Counted from the first letter of the stretch, positions 1 to 8,971 are shown. The stretch is DNA of 64,000 bases from Candidatus Electronema sp. (GCA_026645415.1 JAPEVH010000022.1:1-64000), one strand, 5' to 3'. Made by a program: numbers and translations. Notes: generated by a model from the sequence alone, not told the origin.

Positions 1-330
1 CTCATGAAAAGAAAATTCCTTGCCGTTATCGCACGTTATGGTGTGAACTTGTTCCTGATATGGGAGCAGTGCTCCGGCAAGAGCCTGTGTGACACTGTCC
101 GCCCGTTTGTCCGGCGCAAGGGCAATAATGCTGAAACGGGATTTGCGCTCAACCAACGTGACAAGGACAGCCCCGCCGCGACGACCGATGATCGTATCTG
201 CCTCCCAATCACCAATTCTGGATCGTTCTTCAACAATATCAGGCCTTTTATCTATCGACACACGATTTCTGATCTGACCCCGCCGGTCAGTGCTTCCATA
301 ACGTTTTTTTCTTTTCTTTCGGCAGCGTAA
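1..330 (-). pseudogene. IS30-family transposase remnant, cut by the window edge
   Basis: Reading the minus strand from about 330 to 1 gives an open frame with typical IS30 transposase sequence: YGSTDRRGQIRNRVSI, then RIGDWEADTIIGRRGG carrying the first catalytic Asp (D in WEADT), then TLVERKSRF, and ITCDNGKEF carrying the second Asp. The DDE core is therefore present up to the window edge, where the frame continues outside. The N-terminal helix-turn-helix part expected in IS30 enzymes is missing, because at about 325-335 the sequence changes to a PIN-domain gene. No ATG lies at the beginning of the frame. This is a broken copy, probably left by a deletion. Confidence 0.85.
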
Positions 331-467
331 GTCGTGATCTCTTCCCAGACCGCACTTGGAATAGCGGTATCATCGAACAGCTCAAGCTGGTCAAGCACAG
401 CCAGCGAAAAGATGGCTCCAGAGTCAGCAATAACCAGTCCGTTCTTATCGGAGCTTGCTGATGTCAT
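331..467 (-). pseudogene. Truncated PIN-domain toxin (DUF3368-like)
   Basis: The first about 45 residues (from MTSASSDKNG) read LVIADSGAIFSLAVLDQLEL and then AIPSAVWEEI. This is the N-terminal strand of DUF3368-type PIN nucleases, with the first metal-binding Asp in ADSG. After about residue 45 the frame runs into out-of-frame IS30 sequence and stops near 252. Later acidic residues of the PIN active site are absent, so the product should be inactive. It overlaps the end of the antitoxin gene by 23 bases, the usual toxin-antitoxin arrangement for UPF0175/DUF3368 pairs. Confidence 0.75.
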
Positions 468-705
468 CCAACACCTCGTCTACGTTCAGGTTCGATACTG
501 GGAACTCATGTTCCGCCAGCACAGTCTCAAACTGTAGTCTCGACAGTCCGGCAATCTGCGCCGCCTTGCCAATCGTGAGTTTCTCCGCTCTGTAGAGCTG
601 AACAGCCAAGGCCAGCTTGATGCGCTGGGCAAGCTGGTTCTCCGTCTCATTCAAGGCAAGAAGAATGTCAGCAGGAAAGTCCACAGATATTCGTTGGGTA
701 TTCAT
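445..705 (-). CDS. UPF0175-family antitoxin
   Basis: An 86-residue protein with the UPF0175 pattern: N-terminal strand (ISVDFPADILLAL), a helical stretch with LALAVQLYRAEKLTIGKAAQ, and a helix-turn-helix-like AGLSRLQFETVLAEHE. Members usually pair with PIN-domain nucleases of the DUF3368 type, which they are thought to neutralise and co-repress. An AAGGA element sits about 9 bases before the ATG. Its toxin partner is truncated immediately downstream, so this is an antitoxin without a working toxin here. Confidence 0.75.
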   Translation of the reverse strand: MNTQRISVDFPADILLALNETENQLAQRIKLALAVQLYRAEKLTIGKAAQIAGLSRLQFETVLAEHEFPVSNLNVDEVLDDISKLR

Positions 706-732
706 AGTCGTGTCCTTGTGTTGAGCAACAAG

Positions 733-2307
733 TCAGCGCAGCCGCTTCTCAGCCAGCCAGATCAACCATAATACGGGTAGTCCCATTAAGGTAGTAGCCA
801 AGAAGAACCATTGGTAGCCCCAGGCCGTGACCATCGTGCCGGAATAGCCACCCAGCAGCTTGGGCAGCAGGGTCATCAGGGAACTGAAGATGGCATACTG
901 CATGGCGGTAAAGGAGATATTGGTCAGCCCAGCAAGGAAGGCAACAAAGGCGGTCGTGGCAATGCCTGCACTCAGGTTGTCCGCCGCAATGACAGCGCAG
1001 AGCAGGGGCACGTTGTTACCGACCGAAGCCAAGAGCATGAAGAGCAGGTTGGTCAGGCTGGAGAGCAGCGCACCAAGAAAGAGGATGCGCACCACGCCGT
1101 AGCGGATGGTCAGGGTGCCACCAAGAAAGCCGCCTAGTAGAGTCATGAACAGGCCAAAGGTCTTGATCACGCTGGCAATCACCTCCTTGGAAAAGCCAAG
1201 GTCCTGGTAGAAGACATTGGAGATCACGCCAAGGACGATGTCTGAGACCCGGTAGAAGCCAATCAGGGTCAGCAGGAGCAGGGCGGTGCGCAGGCCGTAG
1301 CGGTCAAAGAAATCAAGCACTGGGTTGATATAGGTCTGGCTGACCATGCTGCCGTCTGCCAAGTTCGAGCGCATGAGGAAAAAGGCAGACAGCAAGGCAG
1401 CGCATAGGGACAGTACCAGTCGGATTGCTTCAGCGAGAAAGGTGGAAAAGGGCGTGATCTGCTCCATGAGGGCGGTGCTGAACAGGCCAGCAAACAAACC
1501 ATTGACGAGCGACACCACAGCACCGCTCCACCAGAAGACCGCGACAAACACTCCGACCGTGCAAAAGAAGAGCAGGAGGAAGCGCAGATAGTATGCTGCC
1601 GGGTAGTCAGTAGTATTCCTGTTCACCTCTGGTTCCGGGATGAGCAGGGTCGTTGCCACGCCAACCAGCATCACGGCGGCCATTGCCAAGTAACTGCCCC
1701 GCCACGCCGCGTAATGATACGCCGCGCTGCTCGTGCCAAACCACGCAGCCAAATAGAGCGCGCCTGCTCCAGCAGCCAGCATTCCCAGCCGATAGCCAGC
1801 AATGTAGGCCGAGGAGAGCAGAGCCTGTAGATCCTGTTCCGCGCACTCAATGCGGTAGGCATCAATAACAATGTCCTGCGTGGCTGAGGAGAAGCCGAGC
1901 AGCACGGCAGCCAAGGCCATGAAGGTCAAGCTCTGGCCCTCTGCGGCTGGATCAATCATGGCCATCAGGCAGATAGCGGCGATAATCGCGGTTTGAGCCA
2001 CGAGCAGCCAGCCTCGTCGTCTGCCCAGCTTGGCAGTCAGAAAGGGCAGCGGTAGCGTGTCAATCACCGGTGCCCAGACAAACTTGAACGAATAGCCCAA
2101 GGCTGCCCAACTGAAAAAAGTAACCGTAGAACGGTCTACACCTGCCTCGCGTAACCAGAGCGATAGAGTAGAAAAAATCAGCAGGAGCGGCAGCCCTGCC
2201 GAGAAGCCAAAGAAGAGCATAGTCAGCACTCTAGGGTGCGTCCATGCCTGTAGAGTTTCGCTCCAGTTTTTTTCTCTTGCCTGCTGTGTCTTCATGTGGT
2301 TGTCCAT
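733..2307 (-). CDS. ampG: AmpG-type muropeptide permease (MFS)
   Basis: A 524-residue polytopic membrane protein of the major facilitator superfamily. The N-terminus has the AmpG-like stretch HPRVLTMLFFGFSAGLPLLL followed by WLREAGV, WAPVIDTLPLPF and the loop KLGRRRGWL. AmpG imports anhydro-muropeptides released from peptidoglycan for recycling. Mpl, another recycling enzyme, is encoded at 32668 in this window. The ATG at 2307 is used; an ATG at 2295 (MKTQQ) is equally possible and neither has a strong ribosome site. It is divergent from cysS with a 70-base gap. Confidence 0.85.
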   Translation of the reverse strand: MDNHMKTQQAREKNWSETLQAWTHPRVLTMLFFGFSAGLPLLLIFSTLSLWLREAGVDRSTVTFFSWAALGYSFKFVWAPVIDTLPLPFLTAKLGRRRGWLLVAQTAIIAAICLMAMIDPAAEGQSLTFMALAAVLLGFSSATQDIVIDAYRIECAEQDLQALLSSAYIAGYRLGMLAAGAGALYLAAWFGTSSAAYHYAAWRGSYLAMAAVMLVGVATTLLIPEPEVNRNTTDYPAAYYLRFLLLFFCTVGVFVAVFWWSGAVVSLVNGLFAGLFSTALMEQITPFSTFLAEAIRLVLSLCAALLSAFFLMRSNLADGSMVSQTYINPVLDFFDRYGLRTALLLLTLIGFYRVSDIVLGVISNVFYQDLGFSKEVIASVIKTFGLFMTLLGGFLGGTLTIRYGVVRILFLGALLSSLTNLLFMLLASVGNNVPLLCAVIAADNLSAGIATTAFVAFLAGLTNISFTAMQYAIFSSLMTLLPKLLGGYSGTMVTAWGYQWFFLATTLMGLPVLWLIWLAEKRLR

Positions 2308-2377
2308 TGTTAATGACTGTGTTATATCTGGGAAACAAATCGTGCTCTAAACTCTTTTATCTCTCTTTGCCCTCTGA

Positions 2378-3853
2378 ATGATGAAGAATATTCGCATATA
2401 TAACACGCAGACCAAGAAAAAGGAACTGTTGATACCGCTTGAGGATGGCCATGTCCGCCTCTATGTCTGTGGTATCACCTCCTACGACTGGTGCCACATT
2501 GGTCATGCTCGCTCGGCCTTAGTTTTTGATATGGTGGTGCGCTATCTGCGCTGGCGCGGCTTGCAAGTAACCTTTGTCCGCAACTTCACTGATATTGACG
2601 ACAAGATCATCAACCGAGCTACAGAGCAAGGTCTTGATGCGCAGGCTTTGGCAGAACGCTTCATTGCCGAGTTTTACACCGACATGGACGCGCTGGGCGT
2701 GCTCCGGGCTGACCTTGAACCCAAGGCAACCGAGCACATTCTTGAAATGATTGAGCTGGTCGAGCAGCTTGTTGAGCGCGGCTTGGCGTATGCCGCAGGC
2801 GGTGATGTCTATTATAGAGTGCGCAGCTTCTCGGAATATGGCTGTTTATCAGGACGCAAGTTTGAGGACATGCAGGCCGGAGCACGGGTGGATGTCAACG
2901 AGCTGAAGGAAGACCCAATGGACTTTGTCCTCTGGAAAGCGGCCAAGCCCGGCGAACCAAAGTGGCCCAGTCCTTGGGGCGATGGTCGGCCAGGTTGGCA
3001 CATCGAATGTTCAGCCATGAGCCGCAAATATCTGGGCGCAACCTTTGACATTCACGGCGGAGGCCAGGATCTGATCTTCCCGCACCATGAAAACGAGATT
3101 GCCCAATCAGTGGGTGCGAACGGCCAAGCCTTTGCCAAGCTCTGGATGCACCACGGCTTTGTCACGGTTAAAGAAGAGAAGATGTCCAAATCGCTGGGCA
3201 ACTTTCTCACCATCCGCGAGGTGCTCAAGCAGTGGCCTGCGGAAGTGCTGCGCCTGTTCCTCTTCTCGACGCAGTATCGCAACCCGCTTGATTATAACGA
3301 GACTGCCCTGCGTGATGCAGAATCTGGATTAGAGCGAATGTATAGCTGCTTGGCCAAGATTGCCGAGCTGCCAGAATCTTCCAGCGGCATTGCGCCACCT
3401 TTGCTCAGTCCAAAGGATAAGAAGACGATTAGTTCTTTGCGCAAGCAGTTTACTACGGCAATGGACAATGATTTCAACACAGCCCAAGCCATTGGCCAGC
3501 TCTTTGATGCGGTCAAAGTGCTGAATAAGGCAGCAAGGCTGCTCCTTGAGCAACCGAGCAATACCGAAGAGATAGAGCTTGTCCATCAAGGTGCGGCAGA
3601 CTTGCGCGAACTGGCTGGTCTGCTCGGCCTGCTGGGACAGGATCCAGCAACATATCTACGCCAGAAAAAGGAGCAGCTCTTGGCTCTCACTGACCTAAGT
3701 GAAGAGGCAATCAATGCCCTGATCGCCCGGCGGAATGCAGCCAGAAGGCAGAAGGATTGGGCAGCCAGTGACGCGGTGCGAGATGAGCTATTGGCGCATA
3801 AAATTGAGTTACAAGACAGCCCGGACGGTACAACGTGGAGCGTGAAAGCATGA
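2378..3853 (+). CDS. cysS: Cysteine--tRNA ligase
   Basis: A 491-residue class I aminoacyl-tRNA synthetase. The HIGH motif is seen in [15 protein letters not shown] near residue 35 and the KMSKS motif in [11 protein letters not shown] near residue 270. Zinc ligands typical of CysRS are present: the Cys in [10 protein letters not shown], the Cys in WHIECSAMS, and the His residues in [10 protein letters not shown]. The C-terminal anticodon-binding part ends with the usual [20 protein letters not shown] helix. The stop codon overlaps the start of the next gene (ATGA), which suggests co-translation with the MEMO1-family gene. Confidence 0.97.
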   Translation: MMKNIRIYNTQTKKKELLIPLEDGHVRLYVCGITSYDWCHIGHARSALVFDMVVRYLRWRGLQVTFVRNFTDIDDKIINRATEQGLDAQALAERFIAEFYTDMDALGVLRADLEPKATEHILEMIELVEQLVERGLAYAAGGDVYYRVRSFSEYGCLSGRKFEDMQAGARVDVNELKEDPMDFVLWKAAKPGEPKWPSPWGDGRPGWHIECSAMSRKYLGATFDIHGGGQDLIFPHHENEIAQSVGANGQAFAKLWMHHGFVTVKEEKMSKSLGNFLTIREVLKQWPAEVLRLFLFSTQYRNPLDYNETALRDAESGLERMYSCLAKIAELPESSSGIAPPLLSPKDKKTISSLRKQFTTAMDNDFNTAQAIGQLFDAVKVLNKAARLLLEQPSNTEEIELVHQGAADLRELAGLLGLLGQDPATYLRQKKEQLLALTDLSEEAINALIARRNAARRQKDWAASDAVRDELLAHKIELQDSPDGTTWSVKA

Positions 3854-4650
3854 GCCGAATACCAACAGTTGCAGGCAGCTTTTATGAGGCTGATCCAGCA
3901 AAGCTCCGCAAAAGTGTGGGCAAATTGATGCCGCGCAAGCGCGCAAAGATAGAAGCCAAGCTGCTGATCGTTCCTCATGCAGGCTATGTCTATTCAGGCT
4001 ACGTAGCAGGGACGGTCTTTGCTAACGTGAAAATCCCGGAAACTGTGGTTCTGCTTGGGCCTAATCATCACGGTGTTGGTGCGCCACTTGCCGTCAGCAC
4101 AGAAGACTGGGAAACGCCGCTCGGCCAAGTGCCTTTAGCTAAAGACCTTGCCACTGCCCTTGTCAAGAAATCAACACTTTTTGCTCCTGATAATCTTGGG
4201 CATGAGCAGGAGCATTCCCTTGAAGTGCAGCTTCCTTTTCTCCAGATGCTCCAGCCACAGCTGAACATCGTGCCGATTTCTGTTTCCCAACTTCCTTTGC
4301 CACAATGCCGACAGGCAGGTTTAGAGCTGGCTAAGGTGATCAAAAAACTTGCCAAACCAGTGCTGATGATTGCCAGCACAGACATGACGCATTATGAGCC
4401 TCGGAATCAAGCCTCGGAAAAAGATCAGCTTGCCTTGGGTGATATGTTGAGCCTTGATCCTGCTGCACTTTATCGCACGGTGCTGACCAAGCGGATTAGC
4501 ATGTGTGGCGTTATGCCTGTAACAATAGCCCTGTTTGCAGCTTTAGCACTGGGTGCGGAACTGGCTGACTTGCTCTGCTGCACAGATTCTGGCTATGTCA
4601 GCGGTGACACCGAACGAGTGGTGGGATATGCTGGGCTGATAGTACGTTGA
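3850..4650 (+). CDS. MEMO1-family protein (AmmeMemoRadiSam system protein B)
   Basis: About 266 residues starting [20 protein letters not shown], the standard beginning of the MEMO/AmmB family. Conserved motifs include VPHAGYVYSGYVAG, LLGPNHHG, HEQEHSLEVQLPFLQ, STDMTHYE and the C-terminal DSGYVSGDTERVVGYAG. The ATG at 3850 overlapping the cysS stop is chosen; an upstream in-frame start would lie inside cysS. The family usually works with an AMMECR1 protein and a radical SAM enzyme in a poorly understood modification system. Neither partner lies next to it here. Confidence 0.9.
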   Translation: MSRIPTVAGSFYEADPAKLRKSVGKLMPRKRAKIEAKLLIVPHAGYVYSGYVAGTVFANVKIPETVVLLGPNHHGVGAPLAVSTEDWETPLGQVPLAKDLATALVKKSTLFAPDNLGHEQEHSLEVQLPFLQMLQPQLNIVPISVSQLPLPQCRQAGLELAKVIKKLAKPVLMIASTDMTHYEPRNQASEKDQLALGDMLSLDPAALYRTVLTKRISMCGVMPVTIALFAALALGAELADLLCCTDSGYVSGDTERVVGYAGLIVR

Positions 4651-4669
4651 CAACGGTTCAGAGGTGTTT

Positions 4670-4742
4670 TTGCTTGCGAAGCAAAATCTCCTTGCTTTGG
4701 ACAGGCCGCAACCCGTAAACTCCTTATAAGGAGACCTTACGG
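4670..4742. other. Two hairpins between memo1 and the haemoglobin gene
   Basis: A 7-bp stem (TTTGCTT, loop GCG, AAGCAAA) lies at 4670-4686. A longer one runs 4713-4742: outer arms CCGTAA and TTACGG enclose the perfect palindrome CTCCTTATAAGGAG. No clean T-run follows either on the plus strand, so they are weak as intrinsic terminators. They may be a leader structure for the haemoglobin gene starting at 4830. Confidence 0.5.
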
Positions 4743-4829
4743 CTTGCAGTAGACATCTCCTCACACAAGAAGGTGCAAGCTATCAAAAAATGCCAAGGGC
4801 AACAGCCCACTAAAAAAGGAGCCTATCCG

Positions 4830-5390
4830 ATGCAGAAAGTAAAAATACTGTCAGCCACAGCAGCAATGTTTTTCGTACTTACCGCAGGTAATATTGCTTT
4901 TGCCTCAGCACCTTCTGCTTTTAGCAAAGAAATGCCGGAAGCCGCGAAAGAAGAGTTAGCTACTGCTACAGAGGCAAAAGCAGCAGCGGAAGAAAAAACC
5001 ACTGTTGAGGCGGAAAAACCAGCCGAGCCGTCTCTGTATGAGCAACTTGGCGGTGAGAAAGCTATTGATGCTGCTGTGGACAAGTTTTACGAGAAAGTTT
5101 TGGCAGATGACCGAGTGAACGGCTTTTTTAAAGGCGTTGACATGGATCGCCAACGCAGGATGCAGAAGGCATTTCTAACCTTTGCCTTTGGTGGCCCTAA
5201 TGCCTATGCGGGTCGGGATCTGCGGGCTGCTCATGCTCATCTGGTTGCCAGAGGTCTGAATGACACGCACTTTGACATCATTGTTGAGCATCTTGGTGCA
5301 ACGCTGAAAGAGATGGGCGTGAAAGATGAGCTGATTGCTCATGCAGCAAAGGTTGCTAACAGTGTTCGCAACGATATTCTGAACAAGTAG
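4830..5390 (+). CDS. Exported group 1 truncated haemoglobin
   Basis: 186 residues. The first about 25 form a signal peptide (MQKVKILSATAAMFFVLTAG, then a likely cut after AFA), followed by an Ala/Glu/Lys-rich linker of roughly 40 residues and a complete truncated globin starting SLYEQLGGEKAIDAAVDKFY. Globin features are visible: the B10 Tyr in DKFYEKVLAD, the CD/E stretch KAFLTFAFGGPNAY, and the proximal His in LRAAHAHLVARGLND. AAGGAG at 4815-4820 sets the start at 4830 over an earlier in-frame ATG at 4773. Family members bind oxygen or detoxify NO, usually in the cytoplasm; this one should be periplasmic. Confidence 0.88.
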   Translation: MQKVKILSATAAMFFVLTAGNIAFASAPSAFSKEMPEAAKEELATATEAKAAAEEKTTVEAEKPAEPSLYEQLGGEKAIDAAVDKFYEKVLADDRVNGFFKGVDMDRQRRMQKAFLTFAFGGPNAYAGRDLRAAHAHLVARGLNDTHFDIIVEHLGATLKEMGVKDELIAHAAKVANSVRNDILNK

Positions 5391-5393
5391 TCG

Positions 5394-6833
5394 TTAGGTT
5401 TCCAAGGCATTTTTAGGCAGGTTTTCCGCAAGGAGAGTCTGCCTTCTTTTTTGCCAATTGCCTGCCGCAGCCAGTAAACCTTTTGCCCACTGCGGCGCGC
5501 CCGGTGCCAGCACATGGGTATACAGGGCAAGGACATTGTTCTTCTGTAAACCGTCCCGCTTGCCTTGAAAACCAGTGCCTCGCTCCATCCGCAAAGCCAG
5601 TTCCTCTGCGTTCCCTTCCCAACTTTCCACTACAGAATAGCGGAACTCGTGCCCTTTGATTTGTGTACCAACTGGATAAAAGGGATTCTCTTGCTCGACC
5701 GTGAACATTGTATAGCCGTGCCCCTGTGGTTTCTTCGACATGGAGAATCGCACTGGAAAGACTCCAGTCAACGGATATTCACTCTCTGCAACAACAATTG
5801 AACTCCCCAAGAAGATCAGACCACCGCATTCCGCATAGATTGGTAAGCCCTGCTCGGCTGCTTGCCGGATAGACTCCCGGAAGGAAACGTTGTTTGCCAA
5901 CTGCGGCGCGCTGGTTTCAGGGAAGCCGCCTCCGATGTAGAGCGCGTCTAAGCCTTCTGGTAATCGCTCTGCGTTCAGCGCGTTGATCATGACCAATTCT
6001 GCACCACCTTCGCGCAGGGCATCAAGATTTTCCTGATAATAGAACTGAAAGGCTGCGTCGCGCAGCACACCAATCGTCACATTTGCGTTGCTGTTCACTT
6101 GCGATACCGACGGCAACTCAAAATGACGCGGCTCTGCCAAGCGGATAATCAGTTCTACATCAAAATGCTCCTCGGCCAGTGCAGCTAAGTGATTGACTGC
6201 TGCCCCAGCATTGGCATCGCCATACTCCTGATGAGGAATCACGCCAAGGTGCCGCATAGGAAAGATATCCTCTGCCAAACGGGGGATAATGCCGACCACT
6301 GGAACACCCGTGTCCTGCGCAATCGCTTGCCGGACGACCTGCTCATGACGTGGTGAAGCTATTTGATTAAGAATCACCCCAGCAATGCGTACCCGTTTAT
6401 CCAGCTCGCGGCAACCGAGCACCATGGCTGCCACTGTCCGGGTGGTCTTGCTGCAATTGACCACCAGCAGAATCGGCAGATCAAGGACAAGAGCCAGCTC
6501 GGCCGTAGAGAACTCTCCCTCTGCGGTCACTCCGTCATACAGGCCCCGATTCCCCTCAATCAGGGCAAAGTCTGCCCCTGCTGCGTGGTGCTGAAAGGAG
6601 GTCGTAATTACCTCTGTGCTCATCAGAAAGGGGTCAAGGTTCCAGCAAGGTTGGCCAGCAGCAGCACTGAGCCAGCCTGCGTCAATGTAATCTGGCCCTT
6701 TCTTGAATGGCACAATGTGTTGGCCGCGTCGTCGTAAAGCCGCTGCCAGTGCGACTGAAGCCACAGATTTACCAGAGCCGCCACTGAGTCCAGCAATGAC
6801 GTGGCAGCGAGTGCAAGTAGTTACCCTGTCCAT
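5394..6833 (-). CDS. cbiA: Cobyrinate a,c-diamide synthase
   Basis: About 479 residues. An N-terminal P-loop (GLSGGSGKSV) and PFKKGPDYIDAGWLSAAAG are typical of CobB/CbiA. The C-terminal half is a glutamine amidotransferase domain with the catalytic Cys in IYAECGGLIFLG and GHEFRYS. The enzyme amidates cobyrinate side chains with glutamine and ATP in corrin synthesis. The ATG at 6833 has AGGGAAAAG just before it; a TTG at 6860 overlapping the upstream gene is the alternative. It follows the DUF374 gene with a 7-base gap and ends 3 bases from the convergent haemoglobin gene. Confidence 0.92.
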   Translation of the reverse strand: MDRVTTCTRCHVIAGLSGGSGKSVASVALAAALRRRGQHIVPFKKGPDYIDAGWLSAAAGQPCWNLDPFLMSTEVITTSFQHHAAGADFALIEGNRGLYDGVTAEGEFSTAELALVLDLPILLVVNCSKTTRTVAAMVLGCRELDKRVRIAGVILNQIASPRHEQVVRQAIAQDTGVPVVGIIPRLAEDIFPMRHLGVIPHQEYGDANAGAAVNHLAALAEEHFDVELIIRLAEPRHFELPSVSQVNSNANVTIGVLRDAAFQFYYQENLDALREGGAELVMINALNAERLPEGLDALYIGGGFPETSAPQLANNVSFRESIRQAAEQGLPIYAECGGLIFLGSSIVVAESEYPLTGVFPVRFSMSKKPQGHGYTMFTVEQENPFYPVGTQIKGHEFRYSVVESWEGNAEELALRMERGTGFQGKRDGLQKNNVLALYTHVLAPGAPQWAKGLLAAAGNWQKRRQTLLAENLPKNALET

Positions 6834-6840
6834 CTTTTCC

Positions 6841-7506
6841 CTAATGTCCCTCTCGGCCAAGCTCCTGCCAGAGCTGTTGATACATACTGTTCATTGCTGT
6901 TTCAAGCTGCTGCCGGTAGTGCTCCACGGTCTCGGTGGTCAGTTCTGGTTCCACCCAAAGCAGCTCACCATACTGCAAGATAATCGTAGTAAAGGGCAGA
7001 GGTAGCACGGTGCGATCCCAAGAGTTAAATGCCTTGTAGCGTTTGGCTGCCCAGACAATCGGCATGATCGGCGAGCCAGATTTAGCTGCCAGCAGCACTG
7101 CGCCCGGCTGGGCCTTCAGGGCTGGGCCTTGTGAGCCGTCCGCAACAATACCTGCATTCTTGCCCTGCTTAACATGATCAACCATGCCCTTCAAAGCCCT
7201 GATGCCAAAGCGGTTAGACGAACCACGCACGGTCTCGAAGTTGAGTAATTCGGCAACGCGGGCAATGTATTCACCGTCCTTGCTTGCGCTGACCATTGCC
7301 ACGCCCGGATATTGGCGCAGATGATAGAGCATGTAGAAGAGCGAGTAGTGCCAGAACGGCACCACCCCGGCACCGTGTGCCAGTACCTTGTCCAGATTCT
7401 CCTGTTGGCGCACTTCAAGGCGACAGGTGCTGAACCAGAGCGAGGACAGGGCCACGTAGAGGCGTGGAATAAGAGCTATAGACGTTTTGTAGAGCAGATT
7501 AGACAA
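6841..7506 (-). CDS. DUF374-family lysophospholipid acyltransferase-like protein
   Basis: 221 residues matching the DUF374/LPLAT-like family found with lipid A synthesis genes in many Gram-negatives. The acyltransferase motif I region is PFWHYSLFYML (the His near residue 53). It is followed by SASKDGEYIARVAELL, GSSNRFGIRALK and ADGSQGPALKAQPGAVLLA, which resemble acyltransferase blocks II and III. A hydrophobic N-terminal segment may anchor it to the inner membrane. Acyl transfer to a lipid A precursor or phospholipid is inferred from the family. It forms a two-gene minus-strand unit with cbiA, though their functions do not obviously connect. Confidence 0.82.
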   Translation of the reverse strand: MSNLLYKTSIALIPRLYVALSSLWFSTCRLEVRQQENLDKVLAHGAGVVPFWHYSLFYMLYHLRQYPGVAMVSASKDGEYIARVAELLNFETVRGSSNRFGIRALKGMVDHVKQGKNAGIVADGSQGPALKAQPGAVLLAAKSGSPIMPIVWAAKRYKAFNSWDRTVLPLPFTTIILQYGELLWVEPELTTETVEHYRQQLETAMNSMYQQLWQELGREGH

Positions 7507-8023
7507 GTCGTTCTCCCAGTTCTCAGAAAGCTGATGTAAGCCAGTCTGTTTCAGTATAACGAAGAGTAGGGCAGAACAAAAGGATATATCAGCCGCTTAA
7601 GCTCCTTTCTTTCTCGTACAGCAACACCAACGTGGATGTAGAAAGACCTCGAACGCACGTTGGTGCTTTCCATCTATGTACATAAGTCTGTCGGACTTGT
7701 ATAGGTAAGTCTGTCGGACTTGTACACGTAAGTCTGTCGGACTTATATATGTTGGAGCAGTGCAGCACTGCATTTCAGCACGGCCCCCGCTGCTTGGCGC
7801 GAAGCAGCTTCAAACTGCTTGTCCATGCCCTATCCTGCTAGAATGCTTCAAAGGTGCGTTCAACGAAGGGATTGCTTGTTCATAGATACGGAAAATGAGC
7901 CGCTGCCATGCTCATGATGACTTCTGTTTTCAACTCCTCATTTGCATTGACAGTATGCGTGCTAGTTTATTACAACTCAACAAGGCAATTCCCTCATATT
8001 TTTCTTGGAGATAAGTCTAGTAT
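7507..8023. other. Palindrome-rich intergenic region upstream of the xer gene
   Basis: No gene was found in these 517 bases. They hold: a 9-bp inverted repeat (CACCAACGT at 7625-7633, ACGTTGGTG at 7657-7665); three tandem palindromic units at 7684-7744; a perfect GCAGTGC-A-GCACTGC palindrome at 7757-7771; and AAGCAG/CTGCTT at 7802-7820. A TTGACA at 7947-7952 with a poor -10 (TATTAC at 7968-7973) could serve the recombinase gene. Confidence 0.7.
7684..7744. repeat. Three tandem 23-bp palindromic repeats
   Basis: The 15-base core AAGTCTGTCGGACTT occurs at 7684-7698, 7707-7721 and 7730-7744, exactly 23 bases apart. Each core is an inverted repeat (AAGTC, loop TGTCG, GACTT). The 8-base spacers are similar but not identical (GTATAGGT, GTACACGT). 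The short fixed period and near-identical spacers separate this from a CRISPR array. Confidence 0.9.
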
Positions 8024-8971
8024 ATGCAAACAGAGCTAACGAAAAGCATGGATGTTTTTCCGGTAAACAGCTTCATTGATTGGCTAGAAATTGAACGAGG
8101 TTACTCAGCAAATACAGTGGAAAGCTATAGCAGGGATGTGGAGGATTTTCTTCGTAGTCTTGGCCGGAAAACAGATCTTTCTGAGGTTAACGCTCTGCAT
8201 GTGCAGCAATATCTCGCTTCGCTCTATCTGAGCAACTCGGCCTCGTCCGTGGCAAGGAAGATGTCTTCTTTACGAGCCTTTTTTCGGCACTGTCTCAGGC
8301 TGGGCCTACTTAGTACAGATCCGCTAGTAGGTTTAGCTGGGCCAAAATTACCCAAATATATTCCAATCTATCTGACCGTCGATGAGGTCTTTAGCCTGTT
8401 GGAGGAGCCGAAAAAGCAAGACAATCTGTTTCAACGGGATCGAGCAATAATGGAACTGATTTACTCTACAGGGATGCGAGTTTCTGAAGCAGCAGCAAGC
8501 AATCTAGCAGATATGGATTTTGAGGCGAGAATGATCAGAATTAGGGGCAAAGGTGACAAGGAGCGAATGGCTCCTTTTGGCAGGACCGCAGCGGAAGTCC
8601 TCCTGCAATGGCTACCTCTACGCAGCCAGCTCACTGCCGCCCGAATTACACGAGGAGATAAACCAGAACAAGCAGCACTCTTTTTGAATAGTCGAGGGAC
8701 TCGCCTAACTGCCCGCAGCATAGAACGGATGGTCGCAGCCTACGGACAACGAGCTGGGATTAGGGTGCAGGTCACACCCCATGCCCTACGTCATTCTTTT
8801 GCCACGCATCTGGTAGAAATGGGTATGGATCTACGTATGGTACAGGAGCTACTTGGTCATGCAAGCCTTTCTACCACCCAGAAATATACGCATCTTAATT
8901 TAGAACATCTAAGTCGAGTGTATGATAAGGCCCATCCTAAAGCGACTGCGCAAGGAAAAAAAGCTACTTAG
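8024..8971 (+). CDS. Tyrosine recombinase of the XerC/XerD type
   Basis: 315 residues, the usual Xer length. The N-terminal SAM-like core-binding domain (FIDWLEIERGYSANTVESYS) is followed by the catalytic domain. The six catalytic positions are present: Arg in STGMRVSEAA, Lys in RGKGDKER, His-x-x-Arg in PHALRHSFATHL, His in LLGHASLSTTQ, and Tyr in QKYTHLN. This is a chromosome-dimer resolution type rather than a phage integrase by length and layout. XerC and XerD cannot be told apart here. It converges with ctpA, overlapping it by 8 bases, and lies just after a palindrome-rich region. Confidence 0.92.
   Translation: MQTELTKSMDVFPVNSFIDWLEIERGYSANTVESYSRDVEDFLRSLGRKTDLSEVNALHVQQYLASLYLSNSASSVARKMSSLRAFFRHCLRLGLLSTDPLVGLAGPKLPKYIPIYLTVDEVFSLLEEPKKQDNLFQRDRAIMELIYSTGMRVSEAAASNLADMDFEARMIRIRGKGDKERMAPFGRTAAEVLLQWLPLRSQLTAARITRGDKPEQAALFLNSRGTRLTARSIERMVAAYGQRAGIRVQVTPHALRHSFATHLVEMGMDLRMVQELLGHASLSTTQKYTHLNLEHLSRVYDKAHPKATAQGKKAT

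Noticed and set aside
811-1137. Open frame opposite ampG
   Set aside because: Composition is that of the reverse complement of a membrane protein gene; no start signal and no recognisable domain.
7684-7744. Possible mini CRISPR array
   Set aside because: Spacers are only 8 bases and nearly identical, and no cas gene is near. It is a tandem repeat.
7740-8023. Possible dif site for the Xer recombinase
   Set aside because: No 28-bp element with recognisable XerC/XerD half-sites could be aligned by eye.
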